Part shown: in pieces, positions 17,179-26,550 of the stretch
How positions within the stretch are numbered: the stretch's first letter is position 1
How the letters are laid out: each line of letters opens with the position of its first letter
From: Flavobacterium frigidarium DSM 17623
GTDB lineage: Bacteria > Bacteroidota > Bacteroidia > Flavobacteriales > Flavobacteriaceae
Reading direction: 5' to 3'
DNA length: 64,000 nucleotides
NCBI RefSeq assembly: GCF_000425505.1
Contig: NZ_AUDO01000011.1
Location: 89,382-153,381 of the forward strand
Translations under genes and position numbers: made by a program
The notes under the pieces: generated by a model
Told to the model about the DNA's origin: nothing
Database searches by the model: none
Seen by the model: only the letters and a program-made list of their open reading frames with translations

Positions 17179-17273
17179 TTGTAAACTGGATTTAGATTTT
17201 AGAAAATTTGCGCACGACTCTTTTCTAAACTATATTTATATTCTTTTTTAGAGTACAAAAATAGACTTTGATT

Positions 17274-17930
17274 ATGGATTTTCAATCTTTTTTAAAATAT
17301 GTTCCTTTATTAGCTGAAACCGAATTGCCTGGAGTTGCTGCACACCGTCTCATGGCACCTTTAGAACGCATTGAGAGCTTGCAACCCAAAGAGGAAAGCA
17401 CCGCAAAAAAAGCCGCAGTCATGATGTTATTTTATCCTAAAGAGGAGGAAACACATTTGGTTTTAATTGTACGAAACACCTACAAAGGCGTGCACTCTGC
17501 ACAAATAGCATTTCCTGGAGGGAAATATGAAAATGAGGATGTAGATTATAAATGTACTGCTTTGCGAGAAACCCATGAAGAGGTAGGTGTCTCTCCAGAT
17601 AAAATAGAAGTAATTAAAGCATTTACTCCCATGTATATTCCGCCTAGCAACTTCATGGTGTACCCATTTCTTGGAGTGGCTGAACAACCATTGAAATTTA
17701 CAGCTGATCCAAGCGAAGTGGCTGCAATTATTGAGTTGCCACTGGCTGTATTTTTAAGCGACGAAATTGTAGTTGCTACTGCAATGACCACCTCTTATGC
17801 TGTCGATATTACTGTTCCTGCTTTTAATATTGAAGGAAAAATAGTTTGGGGAGCTACTGCTATGATGTTAAGCGAGTTAAAAGAGGTCATCAAGACTGTA
17901 CTTAAAAACGAGACAACTATAAAGCTATAA
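17274..17930 (+). CDS. Nudix hydrolase, CoA pyrophosphatase-like (NudL family)
   Basis: 218 residues from the ATG at 17274 (a TTG two codons earlier is also open). The CoA-specific signature and Nudix box are joined as SAQIAFPGGK, then ALRETHEEVGVS, as in NudL enzymes, which hydrolyse CoA and its derivatives to phosphopantetheine and adenosine 3',5'-bisphosphate. The metal-binding REx2EE core is intact. It may be followed by the acyltransferase gene 111 bases downstream, which also concerns acyl metabolism, though cotranscription is not shown. Confidence 0.87.
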   Translation: MDFQSFLKYVPLLAETELPGVAAHRLMAPLERIESLQPKEESTAKKAAVMMLFYPKEEETHLVLIVRNTYKGVHSAQIAFPGGKYENEDVDYKCTALRETHEEVGVSPDKIEVIKAFTPMYIPPSNFMVYPFLGVAEQPLKFTADPSEVAAIIELPLAVFLSDEIVVATAMTTSYAVDITVPAFNIEGKIVWGATAMMLSELKEVIKTVLKNETTIKL

Positions 17931-18041
17931 ATTGCTTTCTTTTCTTGTATATTCACCGTATGACTACTGTTAAAGCAAATTACTACAAGAATAAATTTTG
18001 TAAGTTTGTAGTTCGAATTTAGAAAATTAAAACACAATTTT

Positions 18042-18866
18042 ATGGGATTATTGAAGAGAAATCCTTTTGGTCATATCATATTCTTAAAACGATGGTTAAT
18101 TAGAGCGTTTGGTGCAGCAACGCACAGACGTTACCGCGGTTTTAATGAATTACAAATTGAAGGTTCTGAAATTATCAGAAATTTGCCAGACCGCAATGTG
18201 CTTTTTATATCTAATCATCAAACCTATTTTGCTGATGTTGTGGCTATGTTTCATGTTTTTAACGCCAGTCTAAAAGGAAGAGAGAACAATATCAAGAACA
18301 TAGGCTATTTATGGAATCCTAAAATGAACATGTACTATGTCGCTGCCAAAGAAACAATGGAAGCAGGTCTATTGACGCGTATTATGGCTTATGCTGGAGC
18401 AATATCAGTAGAGCGTACTTGGCGTGAAAAAGGAGTTGATGTAGTAGATAAAAAAGACGTAAACCCTAACGACACTGAAAGCATAAAGGTAGCACTTGAC
18501 GATGGTTGGGTCATCACTTTTCCACAAGGAACAACAAAAGCTTTTAAACCAGTGCGTAAAGGAACGGCCCATATTATTAAGGAACACCGCCCTATTGTAG
18601 TGCCTATTGTAATTGATGGTTTTAGACGTTCATTTGATAAAAAAGGTTTGAGAATGAAAAAGAAGGGAATCTTACAATCATTTATTATAAAAGAGCCTTT
18701 ACAAATTGACTACGATAACGATACTATTGACGAGATTGTAGAAAAGGTAGAATATGCTATTGAGCAACATCCCTCTTTTTTAAAGGTGATTCCTGAAGAA
18801 ATTCTAGACGAAGAAGAAAAATTAAACTCAAGAAGGCGTTACAGTTATAAAGAAAATAAGAGCTAA
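18042..18866 (+). CDS. PlsC-like 1-acyl-glycerol-3-phosphate acyltransferase
   Basis: 274 residues of the lysophosphatidic-acid acyltransferase family. The catalytic block is FISNHQTYFADVVAMF, where His and Asp are separated by five residues rather than the usual four (HxxxxD). The second block, FPQGTTKAFKPVRKGTAHI, corresponds to the FPEGTR motif. The N-terminal segment (IIFLKRWLIRAF) is probably membrane-associated. It would acylate a lysophospholipid or a related lipid at the inner membrane. It ends with a terminator shared with the opposite gene. Confidence 0.82.
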   Translation: MGLLKRNPFGHIIFLKRWLIRAFGAATHRRYRGFNELQIEGSEIIRNLPDRNVLFISNHQTYFADVVAMFHVFNASLKGRENNIKNIGYLWNPKMNMYYVAAKETMEAGLLTRIMAYAGAISVERTWREKGVDVVDKKDVNPNDTESIKVALDDGWVITFPQGTTKAFKPVRKGTAHIIKEHRPIVVPIVIDGFRRSFDKKGLRMKKKGILQSFIIKEPLQIDYDNDTIDEIVEKVEYAIEQHPSFLKVIPEEILDEEEKLNSRRRYSYKENKS

Positions 18867-18892
18867 AATTTTATCAAAAGCTTTAAAAAATA

Positions 18893-18926
18893 AACCCAGC
18901 AACTACTATAATTGCTGGGTTTTTTA
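18893..18926. terminator. Terminator between convergent genes
   Basis: An exact ten-base inverted repeat (AACCCAGCAA / TTGCTGGGTT) followed by a T run, after the acyltransferase gene and before the end of the opposite-strand membrane protein gene. Confidence 0.88.
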
Positions 18927-18949
18927 CTTGAAAAAAATTAGTACCACTA

Positions 18950-19603
18950 CTACAAGTCTATCTTCTTCAATTCTTTATAGTTTAAGAGTAATCTTCTTAA
19001 CAACAAACCATATAAAAGTCTGTAGAATAACCAAATAATTCCTATAGCAAGCGCTGTAATTGCTATGATTACTAGGAATGAAACAATATAAATGCTGTTA
19101 GATATCTCGGCTAAGTGTTTTCCGTTTTCCATTGTTTGGTGCAACAGAGCACTTTTCAATCCAAAAGTCAAAAACGCAATAAAAAATACTGCAATGGTGA
19201 CCAAATTAAATAAAATATAATTGTGAACAGTTTTCCTTGTTCGCAAAATATTTTTCATTAATAGCTTCGTATTGTCTGTTGCAGAAACTTGTCTATACAT
19301 TTTATAAAACAACACAATGAAATATATAATAGCCGCATATAGAAATATGGTGAATCCCTGATAATAATTGTAAATCCCTAGGCTCTTAATAAATCGGGTA
19401 TTATTTTCATCGATGTCTGTAAATGACAACAAAATATTTAAAAATGTGCTTAAGCTAAATTCAATAATGCTAATAATTAAAATCCATTTTACTATCGAAG
19501 ATGATTTCTTGTGAATCATCTTGTATATTTCTGTCTCTGATACCTGCTCAAAAGAATTTTCATTCCTCTTCCAATCCTTTTTTAATAAATCCAGCTCTTT
19601 CAT
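18950..19603 (-). CDS. Membrane protein downstream of an ECF sigma factor (possible anti-sigma)
   Basis: 217 residues. A soluble N-terminal part of about 37 residues (MKELDLLKKDWKRNENSFEQ) is followed by four hydrophobic segments (about 40-62, 75-105, 127-150 and 168-195) and a basic tail. It starts 5 bases after the stop of the sigma factor gene, so the two form an operon. The position and short cytoplasmic domain are as expected for an anti-sigma factor, but no zinc anti-sigma motif (HxxxCxxC) is present. The role is therefore inferred from context only. Confidence 0.7.
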   Translation of the reverse strand: MKELDLLKKDWKRNENSFEQVSETEIYKMIHKKSSSIVKWILIISIIEFSLSTFLNILLSFTDIDENNTRFIKSLGIYNYYQGFTIFLYAAIIYFIVLFYKMYRQVSATDNTKLLMKNILRTRKTVHNYILFNLVTIAVFFIAFLTFGLKSALLHQTMENGKHLAEISNSIYIVSFLVIIAITALAIGIIWLFYRLLYGLLLRRLLLNYKELKKIDL

Positions 19604-19608
19604 AATTC

Positions 19609-20103
19609 TTAAGGATTTAAAATTTTCTTTAGTTTTCCCTTTATTCTGTTCATTTTAACCCTTGCATTCACCTCGCTTATACCTAAGGTTTCTGCAATTT
19701 CGCGGTAATCCTTGTCTTCTAAATACATGAATATTAACGCTTTTTCAATGTCATTTAATTGGTAAACTGCCTTGTACATGAGCTTGATTTGCTCTTCCTC
19801 TTCATAATTGTATTCTATCTCCTTGGTGAAATGTTGCCTGCTTTCATATTCTACTGTGGCAATAGTTCGTTTATTTTTTCGATATAAAGTAATGGCAGTG
19901 TTTAAGGCAACGCGATACGCCCATGTGGAAAATTTACTCTCGCCTCTAAATTTGGGGAAAGCTTTCCATAACTGAATCGTGATTTCTTGAAACAAATCTT
20001 TATGCGAGTCTTCGCAATCAGTATATAATCGACATATTTTATGGATTATATTCTGATTTGCTTGCAGCTGCTGCACAAAAGAATGTTCGAGATTTTCAGT
20101 CAT
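19609..20103 (-). CDS. RNA polymerase sigma factor, ECF type
   Basis: 164 residues with sigma region 2 (ICRLYTDCEDSHKDLFQEI, then FRGESKFSTWAYRVALNTAI) and region 4 (YQLNDIEKALIFMYLEDK, followed by EIAETLGISEVNARVKMNRIK). It lacks the extra domains of primary sigma factors. It is followed closely by a four-helix membrane protein that may control it. A Flavo-1-like RNA element lies upstream on the same strand (20190-20276), about 87 bases from the start codon. Confidence 0.92.
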   Translation of the reverse strand: MTENLEHSFVQQLQANQNIIHKICRLYTDCEDSHKDLFQEITIQLWKAFPKFRGESKFSTWAYRVALNTAITLYRKNKRTIATVEYESRQHFTKEIEYNYEEEEQIKLMYKAVYQLNDIEKALIFMYLEDKDYREIAETLGISEVNARVKMNRIKGKLKKILNP

Positions 20104-20189
20104 ATATACGTTAGTTACTTAAAAGTAGATTTTGTTACAATATATAACCCTTTTTTGGCTAAATAAATTCTTTTAATTTTTTGAAGCAG

Positions 20190-20276
20190 ATGCTATCCGT
20201 TTACAACAGCGTTTAGTCCCGCTGTACGTTACAATCTCCCAGAAAACCGGGAGGATTTTCACTGCCATCGGGGCTA
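20190..20276 (-). ncRNA. Flavo-1-like structured RNA element, copy B
   Basis: Read on the minus strand it begins TAGCCCCGATGGCAGTG, then AATCC, a variable stem (CTCCC / GGGAG), and a second hairpin CAGCG ... CGCTG (20207-20224), ending near GGATAGC. The order and conserved blocks match copies A and C. It precedes the ECF sigma gene in the same orientation. Confidence 0.55.
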
Positions 20277-20371
20277 TTTTAGTGCGACCAATTGCTATAA
20301 GATCGTTTCATAAAGAAGTATAAAAAAGTACGTTTGAGATTCATTAATTATAGAATAAATCAATAAGATTG

Positions 20372-20379
20372 TATATTTG
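20372..20379 (+). promoter_or_regulatory. Bacteroidota -7 promoter box (TATATTTG)
   Basis: An exact TAnnTTTG match 21 bases before the ATG at 20401 of the NADH dehydrogenase gene. It argues against translation from the TTG at 20377, which lies inside the box. Confidence 0.5.
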
Positions 20380-20400
20380 GGAATTATCAAACTACAACTT

Positions 20401-21705
20401 ATGAATATACCTGATTCAGCTTTACCAAGAATTGTAATTATTGGAGGAGGATTTGCCGGAATTGCATTAGCAAAACAACTTAAAAATCAAGCCGTGCAAA
20501 CGGTTCTACTCGACAAGCACAATTACCATACATTCCAGCCCTTGTTATATCAAGTAGCAACGGGCGGACTTGAAGCAGGATCAATTGCATACCCTATTCG
20601 TAAAGTAATACAAGAGTATGATGATTGTTATTTTCGTCTCACATCTGTGCAAGAAATAGACACAAAAAATAGGCAAATTATTACCGAAATAGGCAATCTA
20701 TCTTATGATTATCTTGTCATTGCTACTGGTTCAAAGACAAATTATTTTGGAAACAGCGATATCAAGAGATACAGTATGTCAATGAAAACGATTCCGCAAT
20801 CATTGAACATTCGCAGCTTAATCTTAGAAAATTTTGAGCAAGCTGTTCTAACTCGTGATACTGCAGAGCAAAACAGCTTAATTAACTTTGTTCTAGTAGG
20901 TGCAGGTCCTACAGGAGTTGAGTTAGCAGGAGCACTGGCTGAAATGAAAAAGGCCATTCTACAAAAAGATTATCCCGATTTAGATATCGCTAGAATGCAA
21001 ATCAATTTAATTCAAAGTGGTGATCGCATTTTAAACACGATGAGTGAAAAAGCTTCGGCTGCTGCTGAAGAATTTTTAGAGAGTTTAGGGGTGACTATTT
21101 GGAAAAATGTGCGTGTTACTAACTATGATGGAAAAACAGTAACTACAAATGCTAATATGAGTTTTGAAACCGCTACCATGATCTGGACTGCTGGGGTAGA
21201 AGGTGCGCTTGTTGCGGGACTTGATGGAGAGTCATTAGTAGCAAGAGCAGCCCGGATTCGCGTTAATGAATTCAGTCAAGTACGTGGTTACGATGATATT
21301 TTTGCTGTAGGAGATATAGCTTCGATGGAGTCAGAGGATTTTCCTCAGGGACATCGTATGATGGCGCAACCTGCATTACAACAAGGAAAATTATTAGGGC
21401 AAAACCTAATCAAGCTAGTTCAAAATAAAAAAATGCAACCTTTTAAATACAATGATAAAGGCTCCATGGCAACCATAGGTCGCAACAAGGCTGTGGTAGA
21501 TTTGCCTAATTATCATTTTCATGGCGTTTTTGCCTGGTTTGTTTGGATGTTTGTTCACTTATTTTCTTTAATAGGCTTTAAAAATAAAGCAGTAGTTTTC
21601 TTAAATTGGGTGTACAATTACATACGTTTTGATCGCGAAGGCCGACTGATTATTAGACCTTATAAAAAGAAAAGTTTCACCACATTTACAAGTGATGAGG
21701 TTTAA
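20401..21705 (+). CDS. ndh: Type II NADH:quinone dehydrogenase (NDH-2)
   Basis: 434 residues from the ATG at 20401. It has two dinucleotide-binding motifs, IVIIGGGFAGIALAKQ for FAD near the N-terminus and FVLVGAGPTGVELAGALAEM for NADH in the middle. Further features are the FAD-binding IFAVGDIASME, the quinone-site region RMMAQPALQQGKLLGQN, and a C-terminal hydrophobic part (WFVWMFVHLFSLIGF) that anchors the enzyme to the inner membrane. It transfers electrons from NADH to menaquinone without pumping ions. Single gene with its own -7 box at 20372. Confidence 0.9.
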   Translation: MNIPDSALPRIVIIGGGFAGIALAKQLKNQAVQTVLLDKHNYHTFQPLLYQVATGGLEAGSIAYPIRKVIQEYDDCYFRLTSVQEIDTKNRQIITEIGNLSYDYLVIATGSKTNYFGNSDIKRYSMSMKTIPQSLNIRSLILENFEQAVLTRDTAEQNSLINFVLVGAGPTGVELAGALAEMKKAILQKDYPDLDIARMQINLIQSGDRILNTMSEKASAAAEEFLESLGVTIWKNVRVTNYDGKTVTTNANMSFETATMIWTAGVEGALVAGLDGESLVARAARIRVNEFSQVRGYDDIFAVGDIASMESEDFPQGHRMMAQPALQQGKLLGQNLIKLVQNKKMQPFKYNDKGSMATIGRNKAVVDLPNYHFHGVFAWFVWMFVHLFSLIGFKNKAVVFLNWVYNYIRFDREGRLIIRPYKKKSFTTFTSDEV

Positions 21706-21791
21706 TTTTTTCAAGTCCATTAATAAAAGAGAAACTTTAAAATAAATTGTAATCACCGTACTACAACCGATTTTCGATATCGGCGACTTAC

Positions 21792-22853
21792 TTAAAGTTC
21801 TTCTGTTTTGTAATAGTTAATCATTAAGTCGACAAATTTACTGTAGCTATCGATACCGTCCTTTTGCTGGTTAAGCTTTAGAAAATTATCATAGAATAAA
21901 TGAAAAGCGATTTCGATAGGTGACTGATATTGTTCCCAGAAATCTTGGCTTTCTTGATAGTTTAGTAGTATCCCCTTGTGAACTTTGGGTATGATTTTTT
22001 CGAATGCTTGCTCATCTTTTAATTTAAGACTATTCAAGCAGTATTTTAAAGCAAAACTGTATCCGGAATATTTAAAGTATAAATCATCATTATTTATAGC
22101 AGATAGAAAACCTATAAAATTACACTCGCTCTCACTAGCATATCCTATTTGGTGCGCCATTTCATGGGTTACCGTGCTGGGTAAATTGTATTTAGGTACT
22201 AAGTTATTTAATTGTGCTTCATTAGTAAAAGGATTTAAATAACCGCTAAATCCCATATAAGATAACGGAACTCGTAGTAAGGAATTTTTTGTACTCAATT
22301 CTTGAAATTGAAAGTAAGGATAACGATTTGCTATTTTTTTGTAACCATTCAAGGTTTGTTTGTAAATACTTTCTGTGCTGTTTTGTACCGCAACTTTTGA
22401 GATGTCATTTAGTACAAGTTGTCTATGGATAGCGTTGGTTTTTACAATTAGTTTCTCGGTAAAATGGACTAAATCTTCATCAGAGTACTCAGTTTCAATT
22501 TGCATTTTTTCTGATAAGGGTTGGCGATAATAATTTAAAGCCCATAAAAAATGAAATAAAAAGTAAAATATAGAAATACAATTTACCATGCTTAGAAAGT
22601 GATCACGCCAAGCTGTTTTCCAAGATTTTCTATTTGACCAAAACCAACGGATAATTAATACAACTAGCGCTATGTAAGCAACATCTCCAACCGAAAACGG
22701 AAAAATACTAAACACAGTTCTTGAAAATACAGATAAAATAGGGAATAAACCATTACTATAATATTGCTCCACGAACTCAGGAAAGTGGGCTAGTATTTTT
22801 AAGGCTAGTATCTGGAAAACGAGAAAAAATGCAAGAAAATATTTTGACTTCAC
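21792..22853 (-). CDS. DUF3810 family membrane protein with HExxH-like motif
   Basis: 353 residues. Hydrophobic segments sit at the N-terminus (about 3-20, 50-70 and 90-110). A soluble domain follows, containing the motif VTHEMAHQIGYASESE, which has the HExxH arrangement of zinc metallopeptidases with a following glutamate. DUF3810 proteins are widespread in Bacteroidota and their substrate is unknown. The start is GTG (22853), directly before MKSKYFLAFF when read as Met; no ATG is close. Peptidase activity is suggested by the motif, not shown. Confidence 0.8.
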   Translation of the reverse strand: MKSKYFLAFFLVFQILALKILAHFPEFVEQYYSNGLFPILSVFSRTVFSIFPFSVGDVAYIALVVLIIRWFWSNRKSWKTAWRDHFLSMVNCISIFYFLFHFLWALNYYRQPLSEKMQIETEYSDEDLVHFTEKLIVKTNAIHRQLVLNDISKVAVQNSTESIYKQTLNGYKKIANRYPYFQFQELSTKNSLLRVPLSYMGFSGYLNPFTNEAQLNNLVPKYNLPSTVTHEMAHQIGYASESECNFIGFLSAINNDDLYFKYSGYSFALKYCLNSLKLKDEQAFEKIIPKVHKGILLNYQESQDFWEQYQSPIEIAFHLFYDNFLKLNQQKDGIDSYSKFVDLMINYYKTEEL

Positions 22854-22992
22854 TTAAAGCTAAATTTATAAAGTTGTGAGAGGTAAATATAATCAGATTC
22901 TACAAAAATCAGTTCGCTACAAGTCACTTTATTGCAATTTAACGAACTGATATTCGAGGAATAATTCCTGTACATCATGCAATCAAGAATTT

Positions 22993-24243
22993 CTAGCTTA
23001 CAATTATTTCTGATTTTTTCTTACCCGTTTCTCTTAGTAACAAAGCAAAAGCGATAGATATACTGATACAGATAACCCAAAACATTCCAGCATTTTGAAA
23101 GTGAGTCTCTTTATTAGCAGCTGTTAATAAAGTATTTCCGTATAAATAACTAAATAAAGGGCCAAGTAATGACGTAACACCAAAAGTCAAAAAGTTTATA
23201 GCACCGGTAGCGCTTCCTTTCACGCTGTCAGGATTACTTTCTTTAATAATAGAATATGGTATCATTGCTGCCCCTGAAGCTACTCCCAGTAGAAAGGTGC
23301 TTACATACGCTGGATACAATGTGGGTAAATACAATAATTGTAGCAAACTGGCAATCATTAATGAAGCACCTACAATTAATACAGGTTTTCTTCTTCCTAT
23401 TTTATCGGCGATCCATCCCATCAATGGGCAACCTACAACCCATCCTAAAGCCACAAATGCACTTGCTAAGGTTGCGGCCTCAAAGTCCATATTGCGGTCT
23501 TTTTGAAAAAAAGCGACACCCCAAGTCATGGCAAAAATTGTTGTTGGTGCAAACAATAATCCAGAAATAGCACCACATAAATAACTTTGTTTGTTTGTGA
23601 ATACAATTTTGTAAGGATCGAGTAGTCCAGTTTTACTACCGCTATCGTTCTTTAATATGTTTTCGTCTTTAGGAGTTACAAACAAGATGAAAACACCAAT
23701 TATAATAATTAAAGCTCCTAATCCAATCCAAATAAAGTGTAGGCTAAAGCCTTGTCTTATTGCAGGCCCTATCAAAAATTGGCCAGCAGATCCACCAAGC
23801 ATTCCTAGACATTGTGTTACACCAATAGCAGTAGCTAATTTTCTAGGGGAAAAAGCTCTTGCTGCAAGATATACACAAGCAGGAAAAGCCATAGCCGAAC
23901 CAGCACCTTGTAATAAACGACCAATATAGCCATCATAAATGCTCGCAATTGTAAATAGTATACAACCCAAGCCTACGACGATAGTTCCTATCGATAAAGG
24001 ATATTTTGCGCCCAATTTATCTAGTGCTATTCCAGCAATTAAACTAGTCACAGAGTAGGTCAAGTAATACATTCCTATTACAGATGTTACTCCATTTGTC
24101 GAAGTCGTGAATGCAGTTGAAAGTTCTGGAATCATTACGCTAGGAGCAGAGCGCACAGCATATTCTAATAAATAAAAAATTAATCCAAAAGCCCAGGCTA
24201 ATATATACGGGTTTCTAGGAACCACAGTGGTATTTGTTTGCAT
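22993..24243 (-). CDS. MFS transporter
   Basis: 416 residues with about twelve transmembrane segments and the MFS loop motifs GIALDKLGAKYPLSIG after helix 2 and GWIADKIGRRKP after helix 8. It starts directly with a membrane helix and has no periplasmic domain. Substrate unknown; neighbours give no hint. A -7 box (TAAATTTG) lies on the minus strand at 24312-24319, about 70 bases before the start. Confidence 0.85.
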   Translation of the reverse strand: MQTNTTVVPRNPYILAWAFGLIFYLLEYAVRSAPSVMIPELSTAFTTSTNGVTSVIGMYYLTYSVTSLIAGIALDKLGAKYPLSIGTIVVGLGCILFTIASIYDGYIGRLLQGAGSAMAFPACVYLAARAFSPRKLATAIGVTQCLGMLGGSAGQFLIGPAIRQGFSLHFIWIGLGALIIIIGVFILFVTPKDENILKNDSGSKTGLLDPYKIVFTNKQSYLCGAISGLLFAPTTIFAMTWGVAFFQKDRNMDFEAATLASAFVALGWVVGCPLMGWIADKIGRRKPVLIVGASLMIASLLQLLYLPTLYPAYVSTFLLGVASGAAMIPYSIIKESNPDSVKGSATGAINFLTFGVTSLLGPLFSYLYGNTLLTAANKETHFQNAGMFWVICISISIAFALLLRETGKKKSEIIVS

Positions 24244-24816
24244 AATAATATGAAAAAGCTCGTTGCGACGTCTTGTTTGTAGTGTTGGGTCGCAATAAGT
24301 AATGAGTATTCCAAATTTACAAATACAGTTTGCAATATAATAATGCGACGTTCGATTTACTTTATTTTATCTCTTCAGGCGATTTAAAAATTTGATATGT
24401 TTTTTTTATCCTTATTTCTAAATTTTTTTTGCCAAAAAATCTTAATTTTTCTGTGATATTATAATGTTGGTTTGAGTCTTCATAAGTTGTTATTGCTATC
24501 TGTGCTTAGGATTGTAACACAAATTAGTTTCGCATAGTGATATTACTACCCGCTTGTACTCGAAGGAGGCTCGCTATAACGAATGTTTTAGTCATGCAAG
24601 TAATCCAATATTTGAAGCAATAAAATTTTTAACGCTTTTAATATAGAAAGTCATTATTTAAAAGGCATTTATTTTCGAATATAAAAATTGTAAGCTATTT
24701 GAAAAATGTTCAAAAATGCTGAGTTTTCGAGTTTATAAATTGCGTTATAGTCAGGAAATCGAATTTAAACTTTGTAACTTTGAGTTTTAAAATTGTTAAA
24801 CATCAAATAATCATAA
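24244..24816. other. 573-bp intergenic region between divergent MFS and pepD genes
   Basis: AT-rich and without a frame that I accept as a gene. It contains -7 boxes at both ends (24312-24319 on the minus strand, 24775-24782 on the plus strand). A GC-richer patch around 24545-24585 has no recognised family. No tRNA or terminator was seen. Confidence 0.5.
24775..24782 (+). promoter_or_regulatory. Bacteroidota -7 promoter box (TAACTTTG)
   Basis: An exact TAnnTTTG match 34 bases before the pepD start codon. No well-placed TTG -33 element. Confidence 0.45.
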
Positions 24817-26280
24817 ATGAGTCAAGAAATAAGAAATTTAGAACCAAAAGTACTTTGGAATAAGTTTGCCGATTTAAATGCGGTACCAAGACCTTCAAAG
24901 AAAGAAGATAGAGTAATTGCATTCATGAAGGACTTTGGCGAAAGCTTAGGTTTAGAAACATTTGAAGATGATATTCGAAATGTGATTATTCGTAAGCCAG
25001 CAACTCCCGGAATGGAAGACCGCAAAGCAATTGTGATGCAAGGGCATTTAGATATGGTGCATCAAAAAAATGGAGACACTGTTTTTGATTTTGATACACA
25101 AGGAATCGACATGTATGTTGACGCTGACTGGGTACGTGCTAGAGGAACGACTCTTGGTGCTGATAACGGCTTAGGTGTTGCTGCAATTATGGCGGTACTT
25201 GAGAGTAAAGATATTCCTCACCCTGCTATCGAAGCGTTGTTTACTATTGATGAAGAAACTGGTATGACGGGCGCCTTGAATTTGAAAGGCGGTATTTTAC
25301 AAGGAGATATTTTATTGAATTTAGACACCGAAGAAGATGACGAAATAGACATTGGTTGTGCAGGAGGTATTGATGTGACAGCTACTGCTGAATATGACGA
25401 AGAAGCTACTCCAGAAGGATCTGTTGGATATAAAATTACTGTAAAAGGTTTAAAAGGTGGACATTCAGGAATGGATATTCACAAAGGTTTAGGGAACGCT
25501 AATAAAATTATGAACCGCCTGTTGTTTGATGGTTTTGATAATTTTGGTTTGCAAATTTCTAAAATTCAAGGTGGAAGTTTGCGTAACGCAATTCCAAGAG
25601 AAAGTGTGGCTACAGTAATTATTGCTGAGGTTTATGACGAAGCCTTTGTTTATGATATGCAACAAGTAGTCAACGAGGTAAAAACTGAATTAAAAACAAC
25701 TGAGCCAAATTTAGAGGTTGTTTTTGAAAAATTAGATACCGCTCCTGCTAATGTGATGCCTTCAATTGCGCAATTCTATTTTGTTAGAGCAATGTATGCT
25801 GCACATAATGGTGTTTACAGCATGAGTGCTGATTTTGATGATTTGGTTGAAACTTCAAATAATATTGCTAAAGTAGGTTTAGGTAGTGGAAATCTATCAG
25901 TGCAGTGTTTAACACGTTCGTCTGTTGAAACTGCAAAATTTGATTTAGCCAACAGTTTACGTTCTGCATTTGAATTAATGGGATGTGAAGTAGAGTTGTC
26001 AGGGTCTTATCCAGGATGGACTCCTAATTCAGAATCTGAAATTATGGATGTTTTGGTTCCTATTTACGAGAAACAAACTGGAGAAAAACCACGAGTTGTA
26101 GCTTGTCATGCAGGATTAGAATGTGGAATATTAGGGACTAATTATCCAGATATGGATATGATTTCATTCGGACCAACAATTCATGGAGCGCATTCACCAG
26201 ATGAGAGAGCGAGTATTTCATCATCTCAAAAATTCTGGAAGTTTTTAGTGGAAATTTTAGCTAACATTCCAGTTAAATAA
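24817..26280 (+). CDS. pepD: Aminoacyl-histidine dipeptidase (M20 family)
   Basis: 487 residues, the full length of PepD. Zinc ligands and catalytic residues are visible in IVMQGHLDMVHQ, GTTLGADNGLGVA, TIDEETGMTGA, GHSGMDIHKGLGNA and the C-terminal VACHAGLECGI with FGPTIHGAHSPDERASI. The enzyme cleaves X-His and other dipeptides in the cytoplasm. Standalone gene with a -7 box upstream and a hairpin after the stop. Confidence 0.94.
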   Translation: MSQEIRNLEPKVLWNKFADLNAVPRPSKKEDRVIAFMKDFGESLGLETFEDDIRNVIIRKPATPGMEDRKAIVMQGHLDMVHQKNGDTVFDFDTQGIDMYVDADWVRARGTTLGADNGLGVAAIMAVLESKDIPHPAIEALFTIDEETGMTGALNLKGGILQGDILLNLDTEEDDEIDIGCAGGIDVTATAEYDEEATPEGSVGYKITVKGLKGGHSGMDIHKGLGNANKIMNRLLFDGFDNFGLQISKIQGGSLRNAIPRESVATVIIAEVYDEAFVYDMQQVVNEVKTELKTTEPNLEVVFEKLDTAPANVMPSIAQFYFVRAMYAAHNGVYSMSADFDDLVETSNNIAKVGLGSGNLSVQCLTRSSVETAKFDLANSLRSAFELMGCEVELSGSYPGWTPNSESEIMDVLVPIYEKQTGEKPRVVACHAGLECGILGTNYPDMDMISFGPTIHGAHSPDERASISSSQKFWKFLVEILANIPVK

Positions 26281-26306
26281 AATTTATATAACTGCTATAA
26301 ATAAGA

Positions 26307-26345
26307 ATAGTGTTCAGTTTCTCTTGAAGCTGAACACTATATTCT
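26307..26345 (+). terminator. Hairpin after pepD
   Basis: An exact 11-base inverted repeat (ATAGTGTTCAG / CTGAACACTAT), followed by ATTCTTAATTTT. The T tail is weak. Confidence 0.6.
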
Positions 26346-26362
26346 TAATTTTAGATTTGAAC

Positions 26363-26473
26363 TTAGTCTCTTTTAGGAGCATTTTTCTTCTCTCTTTTCT
26401 CGTCTTTTTTTTCCTTAGCCGTTTTTAACGGTTCTTTTTTTGCTGTTTTTTTAGCATCTTGACTTTTTGCCAT
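26363..26473 (-). CDS. Lysine-rich 36-residue protein
   Basis: A short frame of 36 codons beginning MAKSQDAKKTAKKEPLKTA and ending KKNAPKRD. About 40 percent of residues are Lys or Arg, balanced by a few Glu and Asp. Similar tiny lysine-rich proteins occur in flavobacterial genomes as hypothetical proteins. The composition suggests nucleic-acid or ribosome binding, but no family function is known. It lies alone between pepD and a CarboxypepD_reg-like gene, convergent with pepD. Confidence 0.6.
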   Translation of the reverse strand: MAKSQDAKKTAKKEPLKTAKEKKDEKREKKNAPKRD

Positions 26474-26550
26474 GGTAGGTATTTTAAATAATTAGGCAAT
26501 TGCTTGCAAGTAAATGTAGCTAATATTCTGATGTATTGTTACTTTTTCAA

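Noticed and set aside
24545..24585. GC-richer patch in the 573-bp intergenic region, considered as a fourth Flavo-1-like element
   Set aside because: The TAGCCC opening block and the paired variable stem are missing.
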